DNA of 64,000 nucleotides from Anisus vortex (lineage: Eukaryota > Mollusca > Gastropoda > Planorbidae): contig OX421500.1 of assembly GCA_949126835.1 (NCBI GenBank), positions 33,355,141-33,419,140 on the forward strand, in the 5' to 3' direction. Position numbers and translations under genes: made by a program. The notes under the pieces were generated by a model that ran no database searches, was not told where the DNA came from, and worked only from the letters and a program-made list of their open reading frames with translations. Shown piece after piece: positions 34,210 to 44,495 of this stretch; position 1 is the first letter of the stretch, and each line of letters opens with the position of its first letter.

Positions 34210-37200
34210 TTAGCACGGTTTGCTATGGCTCAGTGTGTTGTAATCATATTGAAAAACTGGAGACACTTCTCGGAGTCTTGAATAGTTTGTGACATTGTGT
34301 GCTTCTTGCGTCTCTACGGAACTCATCCTCGTGCTATCAACCTCATCTGCAGTGCTTTCCAACACAAAGTAGTTCGGATCTGTGTAATCCTTCTGGTCAA
34401 CCTCGAACTTTGGACATTTAGTGTCATCTTTGCCGTGAGGAGGCATTTCCACTCCTGTATTTAAAACTTCTTCCTGCAAGATTGGTGATTTGGCCATGTC
34501 GTATATCGTTGTTTGATCAGATCGTGTTTCTGCTTCAATAAATTTTGATGCATGATCTAAATTCTCGTGATTCACGCTGGAATTGTTTTCATTTAATTTT
34601 ATTCCAACAAAAGTATCGTATTCGTTGGCAGTTGTTCTTGCAATATCTCCAAATCTAGAGTAGCCGTCCGGTCTACTGACTGAATCACCTGGTAATGATG
34701 CATCGATTATATCATTGTTCTCCAAGACGAAATAGCTTCCTTCGGCATCTTTCTCGGCAATGGAGCTATCATGGCCGCCTGGAACTTCTTCTTCTAGTAT
34801 GAAATATGTGGTACCGTCTCTTGTATCGCTACCGCTGTTAATTTCTTGAGAGCCTTTAGGTGTAATAGAAGTCGGAACAGAATTGGCATTGAATACGTCA
34901 TAACCGTTTACCGAAGCTTCTACGATCGGAGAAAGCTGATCTGCCCCTTGCTTGACAAACAATGTCGTATTTGGAGACATTTGCCGAGAATCGCCATAAG
35001 CATTATCCAATTGATCATAAATGTTATTATCTTTCATGTTTTCCAAAGGTTGTATCACAGTGGTAAGGCTCTTTTGCGTATTTGCCAAGGTAGATAATTG
35101 TTGAGTTTTGTTTGCCTTCGACGCCCTGGTTTTGGCCCTTGATCTTAACCACCATATGACAATTATCGTAATAAGAAGCAAAATGAAGAGCGAAACCATA
35201 CCAACAATAAGTCCGATCAGAATACTTGTTCTTCTACCGTCGCTTTCAGTGTTTTCTGTTGCATTCAACGTTGTGGTAGTAGGTCGATTCAATTCATTTA
35301 TTCCTGCCGAGTTGTAATTTCCAACAGTCTGCTCGGTGGAAGCTGAAGTGACCGTTACATCATAGTCTGTACAATTCAATATAGTACATAAACATTTCCG
35401 CTTTTGACCTGGGCAAGTGTGGTCATTAGAATACGCAAAACAAAATTTCTTAAAACATTTTTCATTCAAACATAGGCATTGCTGAATGTCTTTGCTGGGC
35501 AAGTTTTTTTCATTTGATTTCATTGGGTCTACATTAAGTTTGCAACTGTCACAAGTACAAGTATTGAAATTACATCGAGAATGTTCTTTTTTCAAAGTGC
35601 TGAAAAAAAGGAAGAAAGACGTTTCATTGGTTATATGTCATTTAATAAAATTTGGTTTTATCAAATGTGGGCCTTCAGGTGTTATCAGGGGCGAATCCAC
35701 GAGGGCGGGGGCAGAGGGTGGCCAGCCCCCCTCCACTTGAAGTTTTGATAAAAATGTTTTTCAATTTTTTTTTTAAATATGTACTAAATTCGCTAAAAAA
35801 AAATTGGTGAGTGTTTGTCACACGAAAGTCCAGCCCCCCCCCCCCTGGAATTGAGTAAATATTTGTCATGCCAAAGTTCAGCCACACACCCCCCCCCCTG
35901 GAATAAATTCGCCCCTGGGTGTTATGCAGTTGTATTTATAAAAATATTTTGGCTTTCGAGATCAATGATAATCGTATTTGAGCATAAAATTTGTGTTTTT
36001 TTACCAAAGACTCTAACAAGATGTACCGCTTGCTCTATCTATACAGATGAATAGTTAGTTTGCGCCTGCGCGGCCTCCGATTTGCACTCAAGTCTTCCGG
36101 TGTAAATAAATATTAAGAATTGTAAACTTTCGCAAGTTACTGTTGTCACGTGCGAAATCAGCTACTGACGTTAGATGATATTTTTAGTAATGTATTATTA
36201 TATATTATTTTGATTCATATCCATCTTGGATCTCACAAGGTTGTATAAGAATTTATATTGATGTTATTGAATTAGATTTGATGTTTATTTGACTCGTCGC
36301 GATATGAATCTTTTGTGTATAAAGTGATTTAGATAAACTGTACCTTAATATATAGGAAATCCACAATCCTGTTTGAAATTGAACACAATTTTATTCCAAC
36401 AAGTTGAGATGATAAAATATAACAATACCACAGAAGACATGTACCAGTATTATATAATGAAACTTAATCAGTTGAGATTCTTCTATAATGAGTTAAGCTG
36501 TAATCCTATCTTTAAGAAAATGGTCAAAAACAGTCCTCACACATTAGCGCCCAAACTAGAACTCAACTAAACTGTATTCCACCCTCGTGCATATGACGTA
36601 TTTTATCGCTATGACGTAGTGTCTAGACATATGCATGTTTTATTCCTAACACGGAAACATTTCGGGTTTAAGATTATTTCATTTTAACTTTAGTTAATAA
36701 TAACAAAACCAATATAATATGGAAATAAATCTACTCGTAACACTCGCCCCCCCTTAAGACACAAAGGAATTACAGACAGCGTTAAGTATGGAATTCTTTG
36801 TAGAGTACCCATAAAATGAACCGAATTCCCAAACTATTCGTAAGATTTAATTGACTATTGGACAATCTTTTTAAGATTAAAATGAACCATATATTACATA
36901 TTCCCTTAATAACAAAGTCGCTATTATGGAATCCCTTATCACATTATTCTATCAATGATTATTAATTAAACATTTATTTATCAATTAATATTTACAATTA
37001 TGATTATTGTGTGTACAACGTTGACCATAAAACTATTACCACCAATAACCAATTCCCATAGAATTGATATGAATTACCCAAATAAGTGGAACTGATTAAT
37101 AATTGATAGATAATTCTTTAGAAAATTTAATTTATTTATAACCGATCACTGTATCATTAACTAATGATTTTCAGTTATTATATTATTATTATGATGTCTC

Positions 37201-40200
37201 AATTATGACATCAAGAATATTTTAAAAAAAAAATGTTATAATCTCAGCTGATTTAGCTTTTACATAGCATAAAATAAGACATCCAAATTATAACATGACG
37301 ACATAGAAACAAACAATTTGCAAAACGCATCAATAATCAATTGAACAAACACAAGTGTGGATGTATTCAAGTTAAATACCGGTGTGTGTGCAATTGATGT
37401 ATGCAATAGTTACCTTTTACCTTACAACGTATGATTGTTTCTAGTAGAATTTGAAGTTTTGTTCTGTAATGTTTCATAGTGTAATATTTCAAAACATAGT
37501 TTATTTATTGTCATATTTACAATAATATAAATGTTAATCAATACAATGAATGACATAAAAGAAAACATTTAATGAGAAACTGACTTTCATCTTCTGGTTT
37601 ACCAGTTACATGCGCGACAACGTGTCAGCAACCACATTTTGTTTACCTGGTAAATATACCACATTTAAATAATATGCTTGGAGAAATAAGCTCCAGCGAA
37701 TAATTCTTTGGTTCTGTTTAACCCTGGAAAGGAAAACTAAAGGGTTATGATCAGTTAAAATATCAATTGGATATGGAGAACCATTGATATAAAAATCAAA
37801 ATGTTTCAATGCCAGGATTAATCCTAAAAGTTCCTTTTCTATCACACTATAGTTTCTTTGATGCTTATCAAATTTTTGAGAGTAAAAACTAATCGGGTGT
37901 TCCAGTGAATCATCACCCTTTTGGGAAATGACCGCTCCCATCCCTGTATCACACGCGTCAACGGTAATTTTAAAGGGTTTACTGTAATTGGGTGTTACTA
38001 ATACAGGTGCCTCAGAAAGAACATCTTTTAATTTATCAAAGGCCTGGTGGCATTCATTAGACCATTTGAAAGTGCAATTGTTCTTTAATAGATTTGTTAA
38101 TGGACATGCAATGGTTGAGAAATTTTGACAGAACCGACGGTAGTACCCCGCCATCCCGAGAAAACTACGGAGTTGTTTACAGGTTTCAGGAACAGGGAAC
38201 TCACGAATAGCCTTAACCTTTGCATTTAATGGTTTTACCAAACCATTTCCCACTATGTGACCTAGATACTCGATGGTTGCATGGCAGAACTGACTCTTAG
38301 TCAAGTTAATGGTGAGATTAGCATGAGTCAATTTCGTAAATAACAAATGTAGTTGATCTAAATGAGATTTAAAATCGTCACTAAAAACAACAATATCATC
38401 GAGGTATGCGTGACATTTAGGAATGTCCTGAGTAATGGTATTTATTAACCGTTGAAAAGTAGAGGGTGCATTAACCATACCAAAGGGCATGACCTTAAAT
38501 TTGTACAGTCCGTCAGGGGTTACAAACGATGATATCTCCTGAGCCCTTTCAGTCAGTGGAATCTGAAAATACGCCGTCAATAGGTCAATTTTCGTCACAA
38601 ACTTAGCATTACTCACTTGATCTATTAGATCGTCGATTCTTGGTATTGGATAGGAATCAGTTTTTGTCACTTTGTTTACCTTACGGTAGTCCACACAAAA
38701 CCTCATGGATCCATCGGCTTTAGGTACCAATACGCAAGGGGAAGACCAGTCACTACTACTAGGTGTAATAATGTCATTGTCAAGCATGTAGCGAACCTCT
38801 TTACGGATGCATTCTAACTGGATAGGATTTGACCTGTATGGATGTTGTTTAATAGCTTTAGTATTTTCATTTAAAATAACATCATGCTTAACTACACTAG
38901 TTCTACTAGGTACATCTCCAAATAAATGGATATTTTCATTAATTAGACCTTTGATAGCGGATTGTTCGCAATCAGGTAAATGTGCCAATTTTTCATTTAG
39001 GTTTTTTAGAGCCTTTGTATTTTGCAGTTTGCTTTCTGCCACTTCACGCTCAATTTCGGGTGAATTATTCCCGACTTTAATAACAGTGTTTACCGAGGCA
39101 ACAACTTTTTGTTCTTCTCTGGTAATGTATGGTTTCAACATATTGATATGGCACACTCGTTGCGATTTCCGTCTATCAGGGGTCTTTACAAGATAGTTAA
39201 CCTCACTAAGCTTAGCCATAACCTCGTAGGGTCCTGTAAACTTGGCACTCAGGGGTTGACCAGACAGTGGCGTCAGCATGAGAACTTTATCACCAGGTTG
39301 GAAGATACGGGTTCTTGCGTTGACGTCATAATAGACCTTCATCTTGTCTTGTGCCTGCAAAAGATTAGATCTGACAACTTTTAATGCATTATACAGTCTA
39401 TTTTTAAAATTTTCCACGTATGTCAGTAGACCAGTGTCTTCAGTGGATGACAACCATGTCTCTTGTAACAGCTTTAGTGGTCCACGAACTGTGTGTCCGA
39501 ATACCAGTTCAAAGGGACTGAAACCAAGAGATTCTTGTACAGCCTCTCTGGTTGCGAAGAGTGCGAAGGGAATACCACGATCCCAGTCGTCGTTATGCTC
39601 GAAACAGAAAGTACGGAGCATATTCTTCAATGTTTGGTGGTATCGTTCCAGTGCGCCTTGACTCTGTGGATGATATGCACTCGATACTGCATGACGAATA
39701 CCCAGCCGTTCCAAGACTTGGCGAAATAACTTCGATGTGAAGTTTGAACCTTGATCTGACTGCACGGTTTTCGGAAGACCATATCGGGTGAAGAATCCGA
39801 TAAGTGCATCAGATATTTTGTCGGCATTGATGCTACGTAGAGGAATAGCCTCTGGAAATCTCGTTGCCGAACACATTATAGTGAACAGATACTGGTGGCC
39901 AGCCTTAGTTTTAGGCAACGGACCGACGCAGTCTATAATGATGTGACTGAAGGGTTCTGAGAATGCTGGTATGGGTCGTAGAGGAGCTACCGGAATGGTC
40001 TGATTCGGCTTGCCGACCATCTGGCAGACATGACATGATCTGCAAAACGATGTGACGTCACGACGTAGGCCAGGCCAGAAGAAATATGGAAGAATCCTGT
40101 CGAAGGTTTTCTGTATCCCTAGGTGACCAGCATACGGTGAATCATGGGCCATATGTAGTATGTCCTTGCGGTAAACATTGGGTACCACGATTTGATGTAC

Positions 40201-43200
40201 TTCGCTGCATGTTTCATCGTCGTTTTCTTTCCCTCTCCATTTCCTCATCAACAACTCGTCCCTCAGGTAATAACCTGCGGCCATTGTTTCTAATTCTCCT
40301 TCATTCTTTGCTTCCTCTTTTAGCTTCCCAATCTCTGGATCTTTGCCTTGAGCAAGAATGAGTAGTTGTCTAGGTGACAAATTATTTTGATCAGTATGAC
40401 TTGAGTGACCACCTAGAACATCCGCCATGAAGGTTGCTTGTAAGTCAATCTCAGGTGTTGGTTCTGGTTTCTTTGTCGATTCATCAGTCATCTGTTGTTT
40501 CTCCATAGCTCTGGTGATAACACATACTGAATTTTCAGTATTCCTACACTGAACAGAGTCTTTAGTTTCTTTAAGTACAGGATGTACCTGATTCTTGGCA
40601 ATGTCACTTCCTAAAAGTAATGAAATGCCTCTGTAGGGAAATTTCTTCACTATCCCAACAATAACAGATCCAGTGAAGTAATTACTCTTCAACTGTATAC
40701 GATGTAACGGTGCCGTAAGTGTTCCAGCCATAGTACTGATCAAGGCATACTGGCCTGTATGAGTCAATTTCGACGTTGGTACAGTATTCTTCAACAGTAG
40801 AGATATATCAGCACCGGAGTCACGTAGAATTTTAATCTTCCGTTCTCTAGCTTGATTATCTATAGGTGACACATAGCCCTCGCTAACATCCGATAGCATG
40901 CACTCGGGTAGTTCTCTGCCTACTGAGTTTCTTGCTACACTACTGCCTCCATAAGTAAACGTTTTATTTACTGATTGTTCATCTGTCACACTCCCTTTGG
41001 AGTTGAAACTAGAATGTTCAATAGCCTCGGTCTTCATTTCAAAGACTTTTTCCGACTTTGAGCAACTTGGACATGCGTGTTTCGCCATCTCCTCATGACT
41101 AACATCAGATGTCTTTCTTTCAGCTTTAATTCTTTTGTGGGCAGTTTTATTTATGTGAGTTTCAGTTTGTACGGCGATGTGTGATAAAACCACGTTGTTC
41201 TTGTTTTTAATGGGTCTTTTCTCTTTATGTAGACTCCAACAATTCTCTTTTATATGTCCATCTTTCTTACAGAATGTACAGGTAATTCTCTTTTGTACAA
41301 AACTTGAATTCTCTTGTTTATCGGCTTTTTGTTTACTTTTATCCTCTGTCGATCTTAACTTCCTCTCTGTATTACTGTTTTGAGTCCTCAAACTTGTTCT
41401 GTCATTTTGAACATAATGGCTATGCGGGTGAATAATGACGTATTCATCGGCTTTTACTGCTGCTTGTTCTGCTATTTCAATACCACGATCAGCCAAATGA
41501 ACTTTTATATCAGTGCGAATCTTCTCAGTAAAATCCTCCATCAGTATGAGATTATATAGTTTTTCATAATCTTTATCCACATTCTTAGAACGTAACCATC
41601 GATCAAAATACTTTTTCTCTAATCTCAGGAAATCAACATGTGAAACTTCTGGTTCCTTCTTGTACTCACGATATAACTTTCGATACTTTTCTGGAGTTAG
41701 AACATAACTCAATAGTACTCTGCTCTTTATTAGTTCATAATCATTGCATTCTTCTGGAGTCAAATTCAATACAACATCTAGAGCCTTGCCTTTTGTTAGA
41801 GCTGAACGTAAAAGTACTGCTTTCTTATCTTCAGGAAATTTATAATCGATCGAGTTTCTTTCGAAGACCATAAAGAACTCATCAATCTCTATGTTCTCCA
41901 TGCTTGGGACATGCTTTTTTAACTTATATAGTTCTACATTATTTGTTTCCTGAATCGTATGAGTTGATGAACGAGACTTTGCTAATTCAATCCTTTCATT
42001 ACTAGCGATTCTTTCTTTTTCCAATTCTTTCTCTTTCAATTGTACTTCTATTCTTTTACCCTCTAATTGTACTTCTATTCTTTTACCTTCCAATTGTAGT
42101 TCTAACTTCTTCATTTCTAACTGGAATTTCATGTCCGCACTTAGTTCATTTACATTCATTTTAAATTCATGGTTATCTATGTCTGTTTTCAGGGTTTCTG
42201 ATACATTGAGAACCACTGATTCTTCACTATTCATAGTATTTTCTTCAAGCATTCTACCATGTCTTTTCAAACAGTCCTTAATATCTTGAATCAATTTACT
42301 CCTTACTGGTGTAACTTCAGTAATGTCTATTCCCAGAGAATTTGCCATCTCTTTTAACTGGGTTAGTGACATGCTATTTAACTGTTCTGACGTGATAGCG
42401 AAAATATTCAATTGCTCCAACGTAAGATTAGCTTCCGCCATGTTTTATATTAATGACGTAAATAGAAGATAAAAAATTTCAACTTTACCTTTTATAAAGT
42501 CCTTTGAAATATTTTTACACCACTGTTAATTTGTAGAAGATAAATTTTAAGGATGGTTGTATACAAAGCTGAAAACAGTATGTCCGAACACAGACAGTGC
42601 CTCCCACGTAGACAGACTTTTAATAAATACTTGTTATAAATCGTTTTCACTAAAACAGTTGTATATCCTCCATTTCTTATACATACAAACTTTAGATCCA
42701 GGACTTGAGCCCCCAATCTTTTGTCACGTGCGAAATCAGCTACTGACGTTAGATGATATTTTTAGTAATGTATTATTATATATTATTTTGATTCATATCC
42801 ATCTTGGATCTCACAAGGTTGTATAAGAATTTATATTGATGTTATTGAATTAGATTTGATGTTTATTTGACTCGTCGCGATATGAATCTTTTGTGTATAA
42901 AGTGATTTAGATAAACTGTACCTTAATATATAGGAAATCCACAATCCTGTTTGAAATTGAACACAATTTTATTCCAAGTTGAGATGATAAAATATAACAA
43001 TACCACAGAAGACATGTACCAGTATTATATAATGAAACTTAATCAGTTGAGATTCTTCTATAATGAGTTAAGCTGTAATCCTATCTTTAAGAAAATGGTC
43101 AAAAACAGTCCTCACACATTAGCGCCCAAACTAGAACTCAACTAAACTGTATTCCACCCTCGTGCATATGACGTATTTTATCGCTATGACGTAGTGTCTA

Positions 43201-44495
43201 GACATATGCATGTTTTATTCCTAACACGGAAACATTTCGGGTTTAAGATTATTTCATTTTAACTTTAGTTAATAATAACAAAACCAATATAATATGGAAA
43301 TAAATCTACTCGTAACACTGTCTATGTTAACGGATGAAACACGCTTGAAACCTAGTATTGTGTTTTAAAAACAATAATGCCTGATAGCAATTGTGCAATT
43401 CTTGGATTTTCAGCATGTTATACTTGACTAAGTGGGTTGCATTTTTTATTTATTGACACCGGAAAACTTGAGTGCAAATCGGAGGCCACTCATGTGCAAA
43501 CTAAGTTAAACTAAGCTGAAAAGAAGTCATTCGAGTCATCAAATTGCAGAAATATCAAAGCAAGCGGTCCATTTTATTATAGTCTTTAGTTATCTGCAGA
43601 AAAGTCAAGAGTTGCCTAGTGATTTGAACTATACGCTTACGTAGAATGCATCCTTGTTAAGTTCTAAAAATCCAGCGAATGCAATGAATTCATGTGTTTG
43701 CAGACTTTGTTATTCAACATCTTTTTGCCTTTTATTGACCTTGTGTTAAAGAAAGTTTTAAGCTATCAATCACTGTAGATATCAACGGCCATAACACTAA
43801 GGCCATTATATACGGTTATTTAATTACAGTGAATATAAATACATTAGAAAAATTGCTGTTAAATTAGTTTTGGAACAATTGGTATAAAAAGATTTTAATT
43901 ATAGAGTTTCTAAACAGATGTATTCTTTAGTTAGAAAATATGGATTTGGGGATGGCAACTTGTGCAACCGCCCCAGGCTCAGACTGAAGGGGTACCGTGA
44001 TTAGATCATTGCTTGTGTAACCTACACTTACGACTCTTGATCTCGCATATGACACTCGCTCTAGGCCTAACTATGACACTCGTTCTAGGCATCACAAATG
44101 ACACTCGTTCTAGGCCCTACAAAAGATACTTGCTCTAGTCCTCATTATGACACTCGCCCTAGGCCTCACATAATATGACATTCGCTTTAGGCCCCACATA
44201 AGACACTCGCTCTAGGCCCGCACACACTGCTAAAGTGGCCCAAGCAGTTAGTGTATAGATATATTCGTGATTCATGTCTTATTCAGCTTAAAAGTACATA
44301 ACATATTTTATCTGTTACAGACGCTCTTTCTCAACCGAAGATTATTGCCTCGTACGTCCTGTTTGCACGTAGGTATTTAAAAAGGAAACTTTCTTACATA
44401 ACGTCGGACGCTTTTACTTCACTGCATAAACTGCAAGGGTCACCAGGGTCAAACAAAAGACACAAGTAGAATAAGACAATCATTTTAGTCCGCAT
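34210..44495 (-). CDS. Gene B1: single-pass receptor-like protein with many-tyrosine cytoplasmic tail
   Basis: Exon 1 is 44495-44398 (signal peptide, hydrophobic core IVLFYLCLLF). Exon 2 is 35599-34210. Borders are GTTAT|GTAAGA and TTTTTTTCAG|C, phase 2; the product is 495 aa. The ectodomain has about 14 cysteines in tight groups (CTCDSC, CLCLNEKC, CLC). A Thr/Asn stalk and a membrane helix at about 157-184 follow, then RSRAKTRASK and a tail of about 310 aa. Tail tyrosine motifs include NIYDQL (Tyr 227), TYFILEEE (298), GSYFVLE (322), NEYDTF, TIYDMA, NYFVLE (443), NYSRL (472) and DYNTL (486). Many fit YxxL/V; SH2-protein recruitment is inferred from that. It is a paralogue of B2: the two YF(I/L)LEEE blocks with GG after them align. 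The 8.8-kb intron holds an intact LTR element in sense orientation. A strong acceptor (TTTTTCTCTCCAG) 14 bases before the start implies a non-coding first exon. Confidence 0.82.
35686..35917. mobile_element. hAT-type MITE in the B1 intron
   Basis: Starts CAGGGGCGAATCCAC and ends AAATTCGCCCCTG, with a perfect 8-bp target duplication GGTGTTAT at 35678-35685 and 35918-35925. 232 bp, non-coding, with C-rich interior. Confidence 0.9.
36004..36143. mobile_element. Foldback MITE, left arm (interrupted copy 3)
   Basis: Left terminus CCAAAGACTCTAACAAGATG then TACCGCTTGCT. The inner part (GGCCTCCGATTTGCACTCAAG) is the inverse of sequence in the right arm at 43470-43495. The LTR retrotransposon begins at 36144, inside this element. 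Confidence 0.8.
36144..36742 (-). repeat. 3' LTR
   Basis: Starts TGTCACGTGCGAAATCAG and ends CTACTCGTAACA as read on the plus strand. Compared with the other LTR it has three more bases near 36400 (ATTCCAACAAGTTGAG against ATTCCAAGTTGAG). A 65-codon frame inside is a shadow. Confidence 0.95.
36743..36757 (-). other. Polypurine tract
   Basis: On the element's strand the 15 bases before the 3' LTR are purine-rich, AAGGGGGGGCGAG, the expected primer site for plus-strand DNA synthesis. Confidence 0.75.
36758..37605. other. Non-coding region between pol stop and polypurine tract
   Basis: AT-rich 3' untranslated part of the LTR element; no env-like frame. Confidence 0.6.
37606..42441 (-). CDS. 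Gag-Pol polyprotein of the LTR retrotransposon
   Basis: One uninterrupted frame of 1611 codons. In order: an N-terminal Leu-rich, SAP-like segment (about 10-60); Lys/Glu-rich coiled-coil stretch (105-155); a gag core with SCAN-like character (165-345); a CCHC knuckle, CTFCKKDGHIKENC (388-401); aspartic protease with DSGAD (about 541); integrase HHCC zinc region (HMAHD...CRSCHVC, 761-805); the integrase core with the D of IIIDCVGP (about 833), D of DQGSN (895) and E of ALERYHQ (931); a GPYEV chromodomain-like/GPY-F module (about 1070); RT with CVDYRK (1250) and the YLDD active site (1346); and RNase H with VDACDTG (1490) and TDHNPL (1561). All catalytic residues are present and no stop interrupts it. 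Gag and pol being in one frame implies a single translation product cut by the protease. Confidence 0.95.
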   Translation of the reverse strand: MAEANLTLEQLNIFAITSEQLNSMSLTQLKEMANSLGIDITEVTPVRSKLIQDIKDCLKRHGRMLEENTMNSEESVVLNVSETLKTDIDNHEFKMNVNELSADMKFQLEMKKLELQLEGKRIEVQLEGKRIEVQLKEKELEKERIASNERIELAKSRSSTHTIQETNNVELYKLKKHVPSMENIEIDEFFMVFERNSIDYKFPEDKKAVLLRSALTKGKALDVVLNLTPEECNDYELIKSRVLLSYVLTPEKYRKLYREYKKEPEVSHVDFLRLEKKYFDRWLRSKNVDKDYEKLYNLILMEDFTEKIRTDIKVHLADRGIEIAEQAAVKADEYVIIHPHSHYVQNDRTSLRTQNSNTERKLRSTEDKSKQKADKQENSSFVQKRITCTFCKKDGHIKENCWSLHKEKRPIKNKNNVVLSHIAVQTETHINKTAHKRIKAERKTSDVSHEEMAKHACPSCSKSEKVFEMKTEAIEHSSFNSKGSVTDEQSVNKTFTYGGSSVARNSVGRELPECMLSDVSEGYVSPIDNQARERKIKILRDSGADISLLLKNTVPTSKLTHTGQYALISTMAGTLTAPLHRIQLKSNYFTGSVIVGIVKKFPYRGISLLLGSDIAKNQVHPVLKETKDSVQCRNTENSVCVITRAMEKQQMTDESTKKPEPTPEIDLQATFMADVLGGHSSHTDQNNLSPRQLLILAQGKDPEIGKLKEEAKNEGELETMAAGYYLRDELLMRKWRGKENDDETCSEVHQIVVPNVYRKDILHMAHDSPYAGHLGIQKTFDRILPYFFWPGLRRDVTSFCRSCHVCQMVGKPNQTIPVAPLRPIPAFSEPFSHIIIDCVGPLPKTKAGHQYLFTIMCSATRFPEAIPLRSINADKISDALIGFFTRYGLPKTVQSDQGSNFTSKLFRQVLERLGIRHAVSSAYHPQSQGALERYHQTLKNMLRTFCFEHNDDWDRGIPFALFATREAVQESLGFSPFELVFGHTVRGPLKLLQETWLSSTEDTGLLTYVENFKNRLYNALKVVRSNLLQAQDKMKVYYDVNARTRIFQPGDKVLMLTPLSGQPLSAKFTGPYEVMAKLSEVNYLVKTPDRRKSQRVCHINMLKPYITREEQKVVASVNTVIKVGNNSPEIEREVAESKLQNTKALKNLNEKLAHLPDCEQSAIKGLINENIHLFGDVPSRTSVVKHDVILNENTKAIKQHPYRSNPIQLECIRKEVRYMLDNDIITPSSSDWSSPCVLVPKADGSMRFCVDYRKVNKVTKTDSYPIPRIDDLIDQVSNAKFVTKIDLLTAYFQIPLTERAQEISSFVTPDGLYKFKVMPFGMVNAPSTFQRLINTITQDIPKCHAYLDDIVVFSDDFKSHLDQLHLLFTKLTHANLTINLTKSQFCHATIEYLGHIVGNGLVKPLNAKVKAIREFPVPETCKQLRSFLGMAGYYRRFCQNFSTIACPLTNLLKNNCTFKWSNECHQAFDKLKDVLSEAPVLVTPNYSKPFKITVDACDTGMGAVISQKGDDSLEHPISFYSQKFDKHQRNYSVIEKELLGLILALKHFDFYINGSPYPIDILTDHNPLVFLSRVKQNQRIIRWSLFLQAYYLNVVYLPGKQNVVADTLSRM
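42442..42700. other. Leader of the LTR element
   Basis: Sequence between the primer site and the gag-pol start; short frames here are shadows. Confidence 0.5.
42701..42715 (-). other. Candidate primer-binding site
   Basis: On the element's strand TGGGGGCTCAAGTCC begins six bases inside the 5' LTR. Starting with TGG, it could pair with a tRNA 3' end (CCA). I could not assign the tRNA. Confidence 0.45.
42722..43317 (-). repeat. 5' LTR
   Basis: 596 bp, near-identical to 36144-36742 throughout by eye, consistent with a young insertion. A 64-codon frame within it is the twin of the one in the other LTR. Confidence 0.95.
43322..43589. mobile_element. Foldback MITE, right arm (interrupted copy 3)
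   Basis: Ends AAGCAAGCGGTCCATTTTATTATAGTCTTTAG, with the inverse of the left arm's terminus in its last part, and contains CTTGAGTGCAAATCGGAGGCC, the inverse of the left arm interior. Removing the LTR element and one duplication rejoins the two arms. Confidence 0.8.
44030..44225. repeat. Degenerate minisatellite in the B1 intron, near its donor site
   Basis: About eight units of 20-26 bp built on GACACTCGCTCTAGGCC. It ends about 170 bp from exon 1 of B1. Confidence 0.85.

Larger units (their letters stand above)
36144..43317 (-). mobile_element. Apparently intact Ty3/gypsy-type LTR retrotransposon, integrase-first (Gmr1-like)
   Basis: Two LTRs (599 and 596 bp, differing visibly by one 3-bp indel) flank a 5.98-kb interior with one long gag-pol frame. 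The LTRs begin TG and end CA. A 4-bp duplication CTGT (36140-36143, 43318-43321) flanks the element; it can be read as 5 bp, ACTGT, if the terminal A is counted. The pol order protease-integrase-RT-RNase H separates it from ordinary gypsy elements. It sits in the B1 intron in the gene's orientation. Confidence 0.93.

Noticed and set aside
36373..36570. 65-codon frame, repeated as 64 codons at 42951-43145
   Set aside because: Lies inside the LTRs; the duplication is the LTR pair, not a gene family.
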